64,000 bases of DNA. Origin: Haliclona indistincta (taxonomy: Eukaryota; Porifera; Demospongiae; Haplosclerida; Chalinidae). Location of the stretch: contig OZ024785.1 in assembly GCA_964017065.1 (NCBI GenBank), forward strand, positions 13,097,275-13,161,274, read 5' to 3'. Below are positions 50,331 to 61,449 of the stretch, one piece after another. The position numbers and the translations under genes were made by a program. Numbering within the stretch: position 1 is the first letter of the stretch; every line of letters begins with the position of its first letter. Below the pieces are notes generated by a model. That model worked only from the letters and a program-made list of their open reading frames with translations. It made no database searches and had not been told where the DNA came from.

Positions 50331-50513
50331 TGACCAATTAGAATTCTTGCATCGTACCATAACATCCTTACTGACATCAGTTTTCACAACAACAACCCAC
50401 AAGATTCTAAATTACACCTCGTTGTTTAAACAATATATACAATTGTATATTAACTTCTTAAAACATTTCAGTTTCACAGCTTTGACAAAGCACAGTAATC
50501 TACAATCGGCATC
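50331..50513 (+). promoter_or_regulatory. Conserved proximal promoter of T11 (R-type)
   Basis: Same block as upstream of T1. The CCAAT box survives as ACCAATTAG, and the CRE is altered to TGACATCA (50382-50389). The final CAATCGGCATC is intact. Confidence 0.45.
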
Positions 50514-52253
50514 ATGACTCGACCAGCTCGCTGTGGTTTTCTACAAGGCCATGTGATAGTTATCATTTGCTCCATCACAATTCAACTATCGAACATTGGA
50601 AGAACTGCTCATTTAGAACAGCACGAACACTCTTACAACAAAATCGCAGCCATCATTATTTTGGGTTTGTTATATCTCAGCTACCCTCTCCTTGGCTACA
50701 TAGCTGATGTCTGTCTCACCAGGTATCGAACTATGAAATGTTCATTACTAATGCTGATAGTTGGATGCACTATAGGACTGATAGTGTCTTTCATCTGCAT
50801 CGTTCTAACTCTGACAGAAACATCAGATAAAAACTTTCTTCTTCAAATTAAAAGCAACATTTATATACAAATAATCCCTTTGCTTTCAATATTAGCATTA
50901 ATGACAACAAGCGTAGGACTGTTTGAAGCTAATGCTATTCAATTTGGACTGGATCAACTACTAGAGGCTCCTACAATAAAACTGATTGCCTTCATCCACT
51001 GGTACTACTGGACTCACAATGCAGTGCAATTAGTAGTAATGTATCTTGAAAATGGCTGGAAAATGACAGACACTCACTCTATTCTCACTTCATATTCAAG
51101 CCATAAATCACACATTATCAAAGATACTTCTGCTCTTACTGGTGCAGCCATACTTGGTCTAGCTGCTGTAGGCAGTTTAGTACTTCTTCATAAATCAAAG
51201 CATCACTTACACATTCTGAGAGCAGGTCTCAACCCATTCAAGAATATCTACAAAGTGCTCAAGTATTCTTGGAACCACAAGGTCCCTCAGCATCGTAGTG
51301 CCTTCACCTACTGGGAGGAGGATATTCCACGCCGTATAGACCTGGGTAAGAACAAATATGGAGGATCATTTACCAATGAGGAGGTAGAAGACACTAAGAC
51401 ATTCCTACGCATCCTGCCTCTTCTCCTGTGTCTGTTTGGATACCATCTAGCTGGGGATGGCTACTCTGCTCCAGATCAGCTCCAGAGGACTAGCTGTCCT
51501 TCACTACCAGTACTGCTACTAATTGTGCTCAATCCACTCCACATCAGCACTCTTGTTGTAGTGGTTGGTATTCCACTGTATCGACTGATCATCAACAAAT
51601 GTAGTCGCTACATCAAGAAAGTTCGAATGCTCACTAAAATGTGGATTGGTCTGTACCTCTCACTAGTACAAGTTGTCTTGTACATAATAGTAGTGATCAA
51701 CCATGACAGCAAGTACTGGTCACAGTACCAATTAGATGCTAATGGTACGTTTGACACAGCTGATTATAACCCTGGAATTGTATGCTTTCACATTCGATAT
51801 ACATATAAAAATAACTATCCTGACGATCCAGTCGACAACACCTACCTGTGGTTCATCATTCCTCAGCTCCTCAATGGACTCTCTTCTCTGCTTGTCTCCA
51901 TGACAGTGTTTGAGTTCATCTGTGTCCAGGCTCCTCGCACTACCCAGGGACTGCTCATTGGTCTGTGGTATGCCACCTTTAGCATCAGGTACCTACTAGT
52001 AGGTTTGGTAGACACTCTTCTTATTGAAAAGACCTCTTGGCTAATTTTTGAGGGAGTGAAGGTGTTTCTGATCCTGGTGTCTCTGGTGCTGTTCTCATGT
52101 GTGTCCAGACGTTACCGCTACCGACAGCGAGACGAGATAGTCAATGTGCAGGGGATGATTGAGGACACTCATGACAAGTGGTTAGACCAGGAGGAGGAGT
52201 ACATGCAAGAGCGCAGAGCAATCCTATCAGGACTGAATATACATCATAACTAG
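50514..52253 (+). CDS. T11: POT/SLC15-like transporter, intact mosaic copy
   Basis: A 579-codon frame, and the only open member of the R-type group (MTRPARCGF start with CCAAT/CRE promoter). Residues up to TM6 follow T1/T2/T12, but the TM9-TM10 loop (SQYQLDANGTFDTADYNPG) is that of T7-T9. The 3' flank matches that of T10. So one gene carries parts of three lineages, which points to recombination or gene conversion. Private changes are LEAPTIKL for LEAPTPKL, KYGGSFTN for KYGGPFTN in the conserved cytoplasmic motif, and ICVQAP for ICAQAP. Confidence 0.87.
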   Translation: MTRPARCGFLQGHVIVIICSITIQLSNIGRTAHLEQHEHSYNKIAAIIILGLLYLSYPLLGYIADVCLTRYRTMKCSLLMLIVGCTIGLIVSFICIVLTLTETSDKNFLLQIKSNIYIQIIPLLSILALMTTSVGLFEANAIQFGLDQLLEAPTIKLIAFIHWYYWTHNAVQLVVMYLENGWKMTDTHSILTSYSSHKSHIIKDTSALTGAAILGLAAVGSLVLLHKSKHHLHILRAGLNPFKNIYKVLKYSWNHKVPQHRSAFTYWEEDIPRRIDLGKNKYGGSFTNEEVEDTKTFLRILPLLLCLFGYHLAGDGYSAPDQLQRTSCPSLPVLLLIVLNPLHISTLVVVVGIPLYRLIINKCSRYIKKVRMLTKMWIGLYLSLVQVVLYIIVVINHDSKYWSQYQLDANGTFDTADYNPGIVCFHIRYTYKNNYPDDPVDNTYLWFIIPQLLNGLSSLLVSMTVFEFICVQAPRTTQGLLIGLWYATFSIRYLLVGLVDTLLIEKTSWLIFEGVKVFLILVSLVLFSCVSRRYRYRQRDEIVNVQGMIEDTHDKWLDQEEEYMQERRAILSGLNIHHN

Positions 52254-52393
52254 TATCAAAGTCTAGCATAAATTCAGGATTTTAGTTATTGATTCAAAAC
52301 TTATCTTCATGCAGAAAAATGTAAGTCATTTCATTGATAAACCAATCGTCAGTCAAGACACAGCATGACCATATGCGCTAGTGAGCATAAGTA

Positions 52394-53367
52394 AAGAAAT
52401 TAAAAAGATTTCTATCGAAATCAAAAGGATGTAGTGATGAAGAAATCTACCACTGGTTCACAATGTAAACCAACAAGGAACAAGCATAGAATGGTAACAC
52501 GATTGACTTGCTAACAGACCATAGATCCCTACATCAGTGGCTGCTGTGGCCAGACTATGGCTAGTTAAGCTATTTACTGTTGACTGACACTTTGAATAGA
52601 ATTCAGCTTGTGACAAAATATTGATCTTATGTACAGCCACTGATGTAGGGATCTATGGTCTGTTAGCAAGTCAATCGTGTTACCATTCTATGCTTGTTCC
52701 TTGTTGGTTTACATTGTGAACCAGTGGTAGATTTCTTCATCACTACATCCTTTTGATTTCGATAGAAATCTTTTTAATTTCTTGTTTGTGTCCTTTTTTC
52801 TTTTTAGTGAAGTGCAGTTCAATATCATGCATGTACGGAGAAGTCTTTGTTTCCACCATTAGTTTAGTATTCCTGTTGTTGATGGCTTTTCTTAAACTTG
52901 TAGCTAAAATTGTTAAGCTGTACGTATCAGGTCTGCCTGGTCGCCTACGCATGCATGCAGTGCATACAAGCCCCGCCCACACTTGTTTGCAGACCTATAC
53001 GGCGTTTATAATTATCTGGCAAGTGCAGAATGGCGATCCTACACGAGCTTACCGTTCTTCGAAGACTCCAGACAAATGCCGGGTGTGTGTTCTCAGTGAT
53101 AGTGATCCACACGGCGCAGCGATACTTTAGCTGCTTGGTCACGTGCGCTACCCATTGCTTGGTCACGTGCGTATTGCGCAATCACAATAATGGCGTCTAA
53201 CACCAAGCTGACAATGGATCACGATCGAGAAATCGCGGAACTTAGATCACCGTTACGCTAAAAACAAAGCTCAAAAGGCACATGCCAGGAGAATTTCACG
53301 ACTGTTCGTGGATGTTTTGGTCTCGGCACTGCTCGCGTAAAGGCGCTAGGCGAGTTGAAGAAAGAAA

Positions 53368-53448
<81 letters not shown>

Positions 53449-53701
53449 AGAAAGAAGAAAACGAAGATGACGAAACTCGATTTTCACCGTTTCCAGGTTC
53501 GTCACTTTAGTAACAATTTCGAGCAATCTCCTTGCTACTGTAAGATGGGGCAACGCCAGAGAGCAGATCTAAGTGTCTAAAGACGTATAAAATTCAACAC
53601 CAGGCGAAATATCAGCGTTTGAACGCTAATACATTGTATGTAGCCGCCATCTTGTTTTCTCGTTCATCCCTACATAGGGAGTCACTACCGTGCCTCCCTA
53701 A
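52394..53701 (+). mobile_element. Helitron-like non-autonomous element, copy H2
   Basis: Same orientation as H1. It ends in the CTAA-closing hairpin (a mismatch, GGGAGTCAC, weakens the stem) and is followed by T at 53702. The 5' edge is uncertain by 2-3 bases. The GAA-rich spot of H1 has grown here into a (GAAA)n tract of about 90 bases (53362-53455). The 5' foldback (52394-52790) is of the second sequence type (GTAGTGATGAAGAAATC), shared with H4. Confidence 0.72.
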
Positions 53702-53824
53702 TAAGTCATTTAAATTCTAGTTCTGCAATAACATTTGTGTTAGCACCAGCTACATCTTTGTGTGATTTCTACTTCCAGTGATAGAATGTCTCTCTTAGTT
53801 TACTGACATGTGTTGTTACTAGTG

Positions 53825-54454
53825 CATAGGCGTAGGAACCGGGGGGGCACAGGGGGCAAGTGCCCCCTTAAGTTTTCATTAAAGCCACACCCACAACCCA
53901 CGTGTGTAGCTTAGCCAAAGAACGCTGCTTAAACGTTGTCTTCTCTATCTTTACCGCCGCCAAAACTATCTAAGCAGATGACTTTGCTGAAAATCTTTAG
54001 TTGAGCGAGCAGTCACGAGTCTGATGCTAATAACGAAGACGAGCCTGACGCTGATCGTCTGTTAGAGCCAGAGGACAATCGTACTACTACCAAGGGCACC
54101 CTTGCTTCTACAAGCGATGCAGAATCATCGTCTCAGTCTCGATCCCTGACGGTGCTGGTGCCTGCGTTAGAAGTAGCCATCCAGTGTCCTTCTGAATGCC
54201 GCGCAGTTAACGATCTTCTGAATGCTGCACAGAGCAGATTAGTGTAGCTAAATTATTTATATAAGAAGATGGGTGAATAGTAATTACAATCATTAATTTT
54301 TCTTCAATAAAGAAGCTCGCTGAAATGTCTAAAAACAGAAATGAAAGTGACGCAAAAGTCAATTTTGCTCCAACATCTGGGGGGCTGTGCTCCCCCTGCT
54401 CAAGTGTTTTAAAACAGTGCCCCCTCATTCATCTTGCATCTTCCTATGCCTATG
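53825..54454. mobile_element. hAT-like non-autonomous element, complete copy
   Basis: Inverted ends CATAGGCGTAGGAA and TTCCTATGCCTATG bracket 630 bases, with G-rich and C-rich runs inside each end. Both flanks begin TACT, but a full 8-bp target duplication is not clear (TACTAGTG against TACTGTGT). No transposase. The copy at 1-629 lacks its left end because the window starts inside it. Confidence 0.55.
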
Positions 54455-55754
54455 TACTGTGTTCAACCATAGACGATACAGTACAAGTGAATGCAACAAA
54501 CCTGTATACCTCACTGGTGCATCGTTAGGTACATGTGCTGTATTTCCACAAGAAAGAAATATGAGACGCACAATGCGGCTATAAAGAACACTTGGTTCAA
54601 CACAATATTGAGAGCTGCAGCAAAATAAGCACTTAACAAACGATGTACGTCTACACACGGCCAGTCCATAACAACAAGCTAGTAGACAGTAATACGTACA
54701 ATCTGGACTGAGGCATTCATAGAAACAGACGTGTCTAAGCATTGAAAATGTCTGTTGGCCCTATAGTACGCATGTAGCATCGTTGAAATAAGCAGACAAC
54801 AGTCAACGCAACATTAAAGTTGTTTTTACCACACCATTCCCTTATCTTTGTTAAGCAGTTGGTAATCGAATCTTGGGATGAATTCGGTAGGCACGTGTCC
54901 GCACTCGACCCGGATTGATGTGAGTCAGGTTCATGCAGCAGTCCAAGGTAGCATTTATAGCACTAGCATGAGAGCTTCTCGACAATGCATGTCTTTCTCT
55001 AGCGTTTGGGAGCTCAGGAAGCGTCTCTAGTGCGTGCATGTTCTGATTACAAGCAAAGTACATTCATGTACTGTATATATCTCTCCATAGATAATACATA
55101 TCCACTTATACTGTATCATTAATGATTACGCTTCTTCCTTTGACATTCAATGTTGTAATATTGTCATCACTTAAGGTGATGGATACAGTTACACCCACAC
55201 ACTTATGAATATAATTAGCATGTAATATACCAGCAATGTAAAATGGCTGTGATTGATGAGCTACATTTTTGTCGTCAAAATTTTCGAAGAGTGCTTACTT
55301 GTTCACCGTATACCACAGCTGTTCCATTTATACAGACTGCTGGGCAGGGCCTGAGAGTAAAAACTTATGAGTTATGGCGCTAGTTGCTGCTAAACGAACA
55401 GCGCTGTCAAGACACATTGGCGTTTCACTCTGAAATCGCTTACCGGAATACCAAACAAATATACTCAGGCGCTAGAACGGCTCCAGAAGTGTTGGTTAGT
55501 AGTAAACTTCGTTGTTATTCTGTCACAGTTTCTGTAAAAATTGACGACGAAAATCTAAATTCCTACGTCTAAGGTTTTGCCTCCTGCCGCCTGACTACAG
55601 CTCTGGATTTTCACAGCTCTCACGCTCCTCAAAAGAACAGTCTTTGGTGTGTCTTTGGATCGCCTTCATGGCGTTCTCGCACTTTTTATTTTGACTCAGT
55701 GTTAATATTTATTTAATGAATAATTAATTAGGGAACAGTACCCCATCACTTTAA

Positions 55755-55947
55755 TAACAATATAATCAGCCAATCAGAATTTCTTGCATCGTAACATAAC
55801 ATCCTTACTGACGTCAGTTTTCACAACAACAACCCACAAGATTCTAAATTACACCTCTTGTTTAAACAATATACAATTGTAAAGTCATACAATTAAACAT
55901 TTCAGTTTCACAGCTTTGACACAGTACAGTAATCTACAATCGGCATC
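55755..55947 (+). promoter_or_regulatory. Conserved proximal promoter of T12 (R-type)
   Basis: CCAATCAG at 55770-55777 and a full TGACGTCA at 55809-55816. The promoter is intact although the gene behind it has a stop codon. Confidence 0.5.
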
Positions 55948-57693
55948 ATGACTCGACCAGCTCGCTGTGGTTTACTACAAGGCCATGTGATAGTTATCAT
56001 TTGCTCCATCACTATTCAACTATCGAACATTGGAAGAACTGCTCATTTGGAACAAGATCAACACTATTACAACAAAATTATAACCACCATTATTTAGGGT
56101 TTGTTATATCTCAGCTACCCTCTCCTTGGCTACATAGCTGATGTCTGTCTCACCAGGTATCGAACTATCAAATGTTCTTTAATAATGCTGATAGTTGGAT
56201 GCATTATTGGACTGATAGTTTCTTTCATCTGCATCATTGTCATACTGACAAAAATATTAGATAAAAACCAGCTTATTCTTCAAATTCTTCACAACATGTA
56301 TATACAAATAATCCCTGTGCTTTTAATGATATCATTAATTGCAACAAGCGTAGGACTGTTTGAAGCTAATGCCATACAACTTGGACTGGATCAACTACTA
56401 GAGGCTCCTACACCAAAACTGATTGCCTTCATACACTGGTACTACTGGACTCAAAATGCAGTGCAATTGGTAGTAACGTATCTTGCAATTGGCTGGAAAA
56501 CCACAGAAAGTTACTCTAGCCTCGCTTCACTTCCACGACGTCAATCACAGTTTAAGAAAAATACTTTGGCTCTCGCTATTGCAGCCATACTTGGTCTAGC
56601 TGCCATAAGCAGTTTAGTGCTTCTTCATAAATCAAAACGTCACTTATACATTCTGAGAGCAGGTCTCAACCCATTCAAGAATATCTACAAAGTGCTCAAG
56701 TATTCTTGGAACCACAAGGTCCCTCAGCATCGTAGTGCCTTCACCTACTGGGAGGAGGATATTCCACGCCGTATAGACCTGGGTAAGAACAAATATGGAG
56801 GACCATTTACCAATGAGGAGGTGGAGGACACTAAGACATTCCTACGCATCCTGCCTCTTCTCCTGTGTCTGTTTGGATACCATCTAGCTGGAGATGGCTA
56901 CTCTGCTCCGGATCAGCTCCAGAGGACTAGCTGTCCTTCACTACCAGTACTGCTCCTAGTTGTGCACAATCCACTCCACATCAGCACTCTTGTTGTAGTG
57001 GTTGGTATTCCACTGTATCGACTGATCATCAACAAATGTAGTCGCTACATCAAGAAAGTTCGAATGCTCACTAAAATGTGGATTGGTCTGTATCTCTCAC
57101 TAGTACAAGTTGTCTTGTACATAATAGTAGTGATCAACCATGACAGCAAGTACTGGTCAGAACATAGTTCAACAGCATATGTTTTCAACAAAGAAGATTA
57201 CGATCACATTTATCATTATAGCCCTGAACATATGTGTTTATGGATTCGACATAAAAACATCACAACCGACAACCCTGTCGACAACACCTACCTGTGGTTC
57301 ATCATTCCTCAGCTCCTCAATGGTCTCTCTTCTCTGCTTGTCTCCATGACAGTGTTTGAGTTCATCTGTGCCCAGGCTCCTCGCACTACCCAGGGACTGC
57401 TCATTGGTCTGTGGTATGCCACCTTTAGCATCAGGTACCTACTAGTAGGTTTGGTAGATACTCTTCTTATTGAAAAGACCTCTTGGCTAATTTTCGAGGG
57501 AGTGAAGGTGTTTCTGATCCTGGTGTCTCTGGTGCTGTTCTCATGTGTGTCCAGACGTTACCGCTACCGACAGCGAGACGAGATAGTCAATGTGCAGGGG
57601 ATGATTGAGGACACTCATGACAAGTGGTTAGACCAGGAGGAGGAGTACATGCAAGAGCGCAGAGCAATCCTATCAGGACTGACTACATCATAA
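55948..57693 (+). pseudogene. T12: POT/SLC15-like transporter with nonsense codon
   Basis: The ATG at 55948 (MTRPARC) is followed by an in-frame TAG at 56095-56097, where T1, T2 and T11 have TTG or CTG (Leu in TM2). The rest, from 56098 to the stop at 57693, is fully open (about 530 codons). It is the duplication partner of T1, but T1 is broken by a different lesion, so the two were inactivated separately. The loop is the same as in T1 (YVFNKEDYDH). One change falls in the POT signature (AIQLGLDQ for AIQFGLDQ). Confidence 0.85.
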
Positions 57694-58707
57694 CTAGATC
57701 AATAGTCAACAGCAATCAAAACTAAATTTGTTCTTATCAACAATGAAGTGTGCCATAATTAAGGCAAACATAGATGACAATTCAGTGGCGATTGTCTTTA
57801 CATGGATAAGTGTAAACATAGGTGCATAAATACTTTCTACTTTGTCTCATATTTTTTCATATGCAATTTTACAAAAATAAAAATCCAATAATTGAAGAGT
57901 AACTGAAAGGTACCTGTTTCCTGGATATTTCAACACGACAGGTGTGGCTATGTATCTAATGTAGGTCCATTAGCTAAACATGCATGTACAGTGGGATCCC
58001 GCTAATCCGAGCCACTGAACCGCGGACAGCCCGTTCCAAATGTGGGCACCAACCGATGACGAGTGTATATTTTAACCACTAAAAAGAGACACCCTGTTAA
58101 TCAGGACAAAATATGAAGTCCCAGTGGTGTCCAGATTAGAGAGGTTCTACTATATTATCAATGATATATTGACATGTATATTATTATCATAAAAGTGAGA
58201 AATGTATCCTTGTTTTTGTGTAAAAAATAACAAAACAGCTATTGTATAGTAAGATAGCTTTGCTTGATAAGTAATTATCATATAAACAACATCAATTGTT
58301 ACATGAAAAATAATATTATTCACAATTTTTTCTAGATTCTACTAAGATGTTGTATTCATCGAATAAAGCCTAAGTATGCTAACGCATACTTGAATCAGAC
58401 CTTTACTTGAATCAGTAAAGGTCTTGACATCATAGTGACAAAGATCATGAATAATCTCAACAATGAATCATCGGTAACTTTAAATAATCGCGCTCAACCG
58501 TTCGACCCAGTTCAACCCACATACGTATATGGGTTGGATTAGCCTCGTCCTCAGGCCCCACCTCTCAAAGCTGAGGAGAGGGCCTGGTACACACTGTGTA
58601 CGCATGCGCCGGAATTCACGGAATTCCAGAAAGCACCGGATATTTTCCGTTCATGATCGCTACACTTTACGTCACTGAAGTTAGTGGAACAGATTTCGAG
58701 GCTACTA
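57694..58707. other. Duplicated T12 3' flank
   Basis: Collinear with 3906-4887, including the small MITE-like repeat. No gene of its own. Confidence 0.6.
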
Positions 58708-58775
58708 TTAGGGAGACACGGTAGTGTCTCCCTATGTAGGGATGAACGAGAAAACAAGATGGCGGCTACATACAA
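58708..58775 (-). mobile_element. Extra Helitron-like 3' end (68 bp)
   Basis: A second copy of only the 3'-terminal hairpin and the adjoining GATGGCGGC stretch lies immediately outside the complete 3' end of H3. The boundary with the host DNA is A (58707), as for a full insertion. Confidence 0.75.
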
Positions 58776-59995
58776 TTAGGGAGACACGGTAGTGTCTCCC
58801 TATGTAGGGTTGAACGAGAAAACAAGATGGCGGCTACATGCAATGTATTAGCGTTCAAACGCTGATATTTCGCCTGGTGATGAATTTTATACGTCCAAAG
58901 ACACTTAAATCTGCTATCTGGCGTTGCCCCATCTTACAGTAGCAAGGAGATTGCTCGAGATTGTTACTAAAGTGACGAACCTGGAAACGGTGAAAATCGA
59001 GTTTCGTCATCTTCGTTTTCTTCTTCTTTCTTTCTTTCTTTCTTCCACTCGCCTAGCACCTTTACGTGAGCAGTGCCGAGACCAAAACACCCACGAACAG
59101 TCGTGAAATTCTCCTGGCATGTGCCTTTTGAACTTAGTTTTTAGCGAAACGGCGATATAAATTCCGCGATTTCTCGATCGTGATCCATTGTCAGCTAAGT
59201 GTTAGACGCCATTAATAATTATAGTGATTGCGCAATACGCACGTGACCAAGCTGTGGTTAGCGCACGTGACCAAGCACAAGCTTGAGTGTCGCCACGCCG
59301 TATAGATCACGGAGTTGTCTGGAGTCTTCGAAGAACGGTAAGCTAGCAAGCGCCGAATCACCATTCTGCCTTGATAGATAATTATAACCGCCGTAAACAA
59401 GTGTGGGCGGGGCTCGTATGCACTGTATTCATGCATGCGTAGGCGAGCTGATATCTACAGCATAACAATTGTTTAGCTACAAGTTTAATAATAAAGAAAA
59501 GCCATCAACAACGTTAACAGGAAAACCAAACCAATGGTGGAAACAAAGATGGCACAGTAATTACATGATATTGAACTGTACTTCACTGAAAAAGAAAAAA
59601 GGACACAAACAAGAAAATTAAAAAGATTTCTATCGAAATCAAAAGGATGTAGGGTTGTGAAATCTACCACTGGTCAACAATGTAAACTAACAAGGAACAA
59701 GCATGGAATGGTAACACGATTGACTTGCTAACAGACCATAGATCCCTACATCAGTGGCTGTACATAAGCTGTTACAAGCTGAATGCACGTCAGGTGTCAG
59801 TCAACAGCAACAAGCTAAGCTGAACTAGCTATAGTCAACTACAACAGCCACTGATGTAGGGATCTATGGTCTGTTAGCAAGTCAATCGTGTTACCATTCC
59901 ATGCTTGTTCCTTGTTAGTTTACATTGTTGACCAGTGGTAGATTTCACAACCCTACATCCTTTTGATTTCGATAGAAATCTTTTTAATTTTCTTG
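58776..59995 (-). mobile_element. Helitron-like non-autonomous element, copy H3
   Basis: Minus orientation: the hairpin end at the left (TTAGGGAGACACGG) and the 5' foldback at the right (about 59615-59995). The foldback arms carry the AGGGTTGTGAAATC variant, as in H1. It is joined directly to H4 with no host DNA between. Confidence 0.75.
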
Positions 59996-61153
59996 TGTAT
60001 TAGCGTTCAAACGCGGATATTTCGCCTGGTGTTGAATTTTATACGTCTTTAGACACTTAGATCTGCTCTCTGGCGTTGCCCCATCTTACAGTAGCAAGGA
60101 GATTGCTCGAAATTGTTACTAAAGTGACGAACCTGGAAACGGTGAAAATCGAGTTTCGTCATCTTCGTTTTCTTCTTTCTTTCTTCTTCTTTCTTTCTTT
60201 CTTTCTTCCACTCGCCTAGCGCCTTTACGCGAGCAGTGCCGAGACCAAAACATCCACGAACAGTCGTGAAATTCTCCTGGCATGTGCCTTTTGAGCTTTG
60301 TTTTTGGCGTAACGGCGATCTAAGTTCCGCGATTTCTCGATCGTGATCCATTGTCAGCTTAGTGTTAGACGCCATTATTGTGATTGCGCAATACGCACGT
60401 GACCGAGCAATGGGTAGCGCACGTGACCAAGCAGCTAAAGTACCGCTGCGCCGTGTGGATCACTATCACGGAGAGCACACACCCGGCATTTGTCTGGAGT
60501 CTTCGAAGAACGTTAAGCTCGTGTAGGATCGCCATTCTGCACTTGCCAGATAATTATAACCGCTGTGTAGGTCTACAACAAGTGTGGGCGGGGCTCGTAT
60601 GCACTGCATGCATGCGATACGTACAGCTTAACAATTTTAGCTACAAATTTAAGACTAAAGCCATCAACAACAGGAATACTAAACTAATGGTGGAAACAAA
60701 GACTTCTCCGTACATGCATGATATTGAACTGCACTTCACTAAAAAGAAAAAAGGACACAAACAAGAAATTAAAAAGATTTCTATTGAAATCAAAAGGATG
60801 TAGTGATGAAGAAATCTACCACTGGTTCACAATGTAAACCAACAAGGAACAAGCATAGAATGGTAACACGATTGACTTGTTAACAGACCATAGATCCCTA
60901 CATCAGTGGCAGTACATAAGATCAATATTTTGTCACAAGCTGAATTCTATTCAAAGTGTCAGTCAACAGTAAATAGCTTAACTAGCTATAGTCTGGCCAC
61001 AGCAGCCACTGATGTAGGGATCTATGGTCTGTTAACAAGTCAATCGTGTTACCATTCTATGCTTGTTCCTTGTTGGTTTACATTGTGAACCAGTGGTAGA
61101 TTTCTTCATCACTACATCCTTTTGATTTCGATAGAAATCTTTTTAATTTCTTG
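59996..61153 (-). mobile_element. Helitron-like non-autonomous element, copy H4 (tandem, lacks 3' hairpin)
   Basis: It continues head-to-tail from H3. Its left edge begins inside the element body (TGTATTAGCGTTCAAACGC), so the 3' hairpin and GATGGCGGC segment are missing. Right junction G(61153)/T(61154) abuts TATTGTATGC of the host, matching the empty site at 4887/4888. It carries an open 108-codon minus-strand frame (60049-60375) starting MASNTKLTMDHDREIAEL, followed by a Lys/Glu-rich repeat. No known domain. The frame lies behind two CACGTG motifs and could be a captured first exon. Confidence 0.72.
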
Positions 61154-61449
61154 TATTGTATGCACTCCAGTGTATCGGATGTTAATATTTGACACCAAAG
61201 CCAGAACAGTTAGCCAGTGTGAGCCATGTATATGAAGGCCGTGATGTTTTCATGTGGCTACCTACTGGATATTGTGCTATCAAGTTTTACCATTCGTTTT
61301 CGACCATAAGTACAGTCGTACTGACAGCTTAGTAGTAGTTGTCTTTCAGTTGGTGTCTCTTATGGTTGACCAGGTGGATGGCTTACGGCAAAAGGGAGTG
61401 AAAGCTGCAATAATATCGCCGGTAGGCAAATACGTCACATAAATAATTA
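61154..61449 (+). pseudogene. RecQ-like helicase fragment, right copy
   Basis: Duplicate of 4888-5176. The Walker-region continuation ILCYQVLPFVFDHKYSRTDSL is better preserved here than in the left copy, but a frame change separates it from the preceding motif. Its 5' part lies before the Helitron tandem (about 58600-58707). Confidence 0.6.

Noticed and set aside
50011..50517. 168-codon plus-strand frame before T11
   Set aside because: It runs through the conserved non-coding promoter block shared by five copies, is not conserved in frame in the others, and has no domain.
53825..54454. 8-bp hAT target-site duplication
   Set aside because: Only the first four bases (TACT) agree on the two sides, so superfamily assignment stays tentative.
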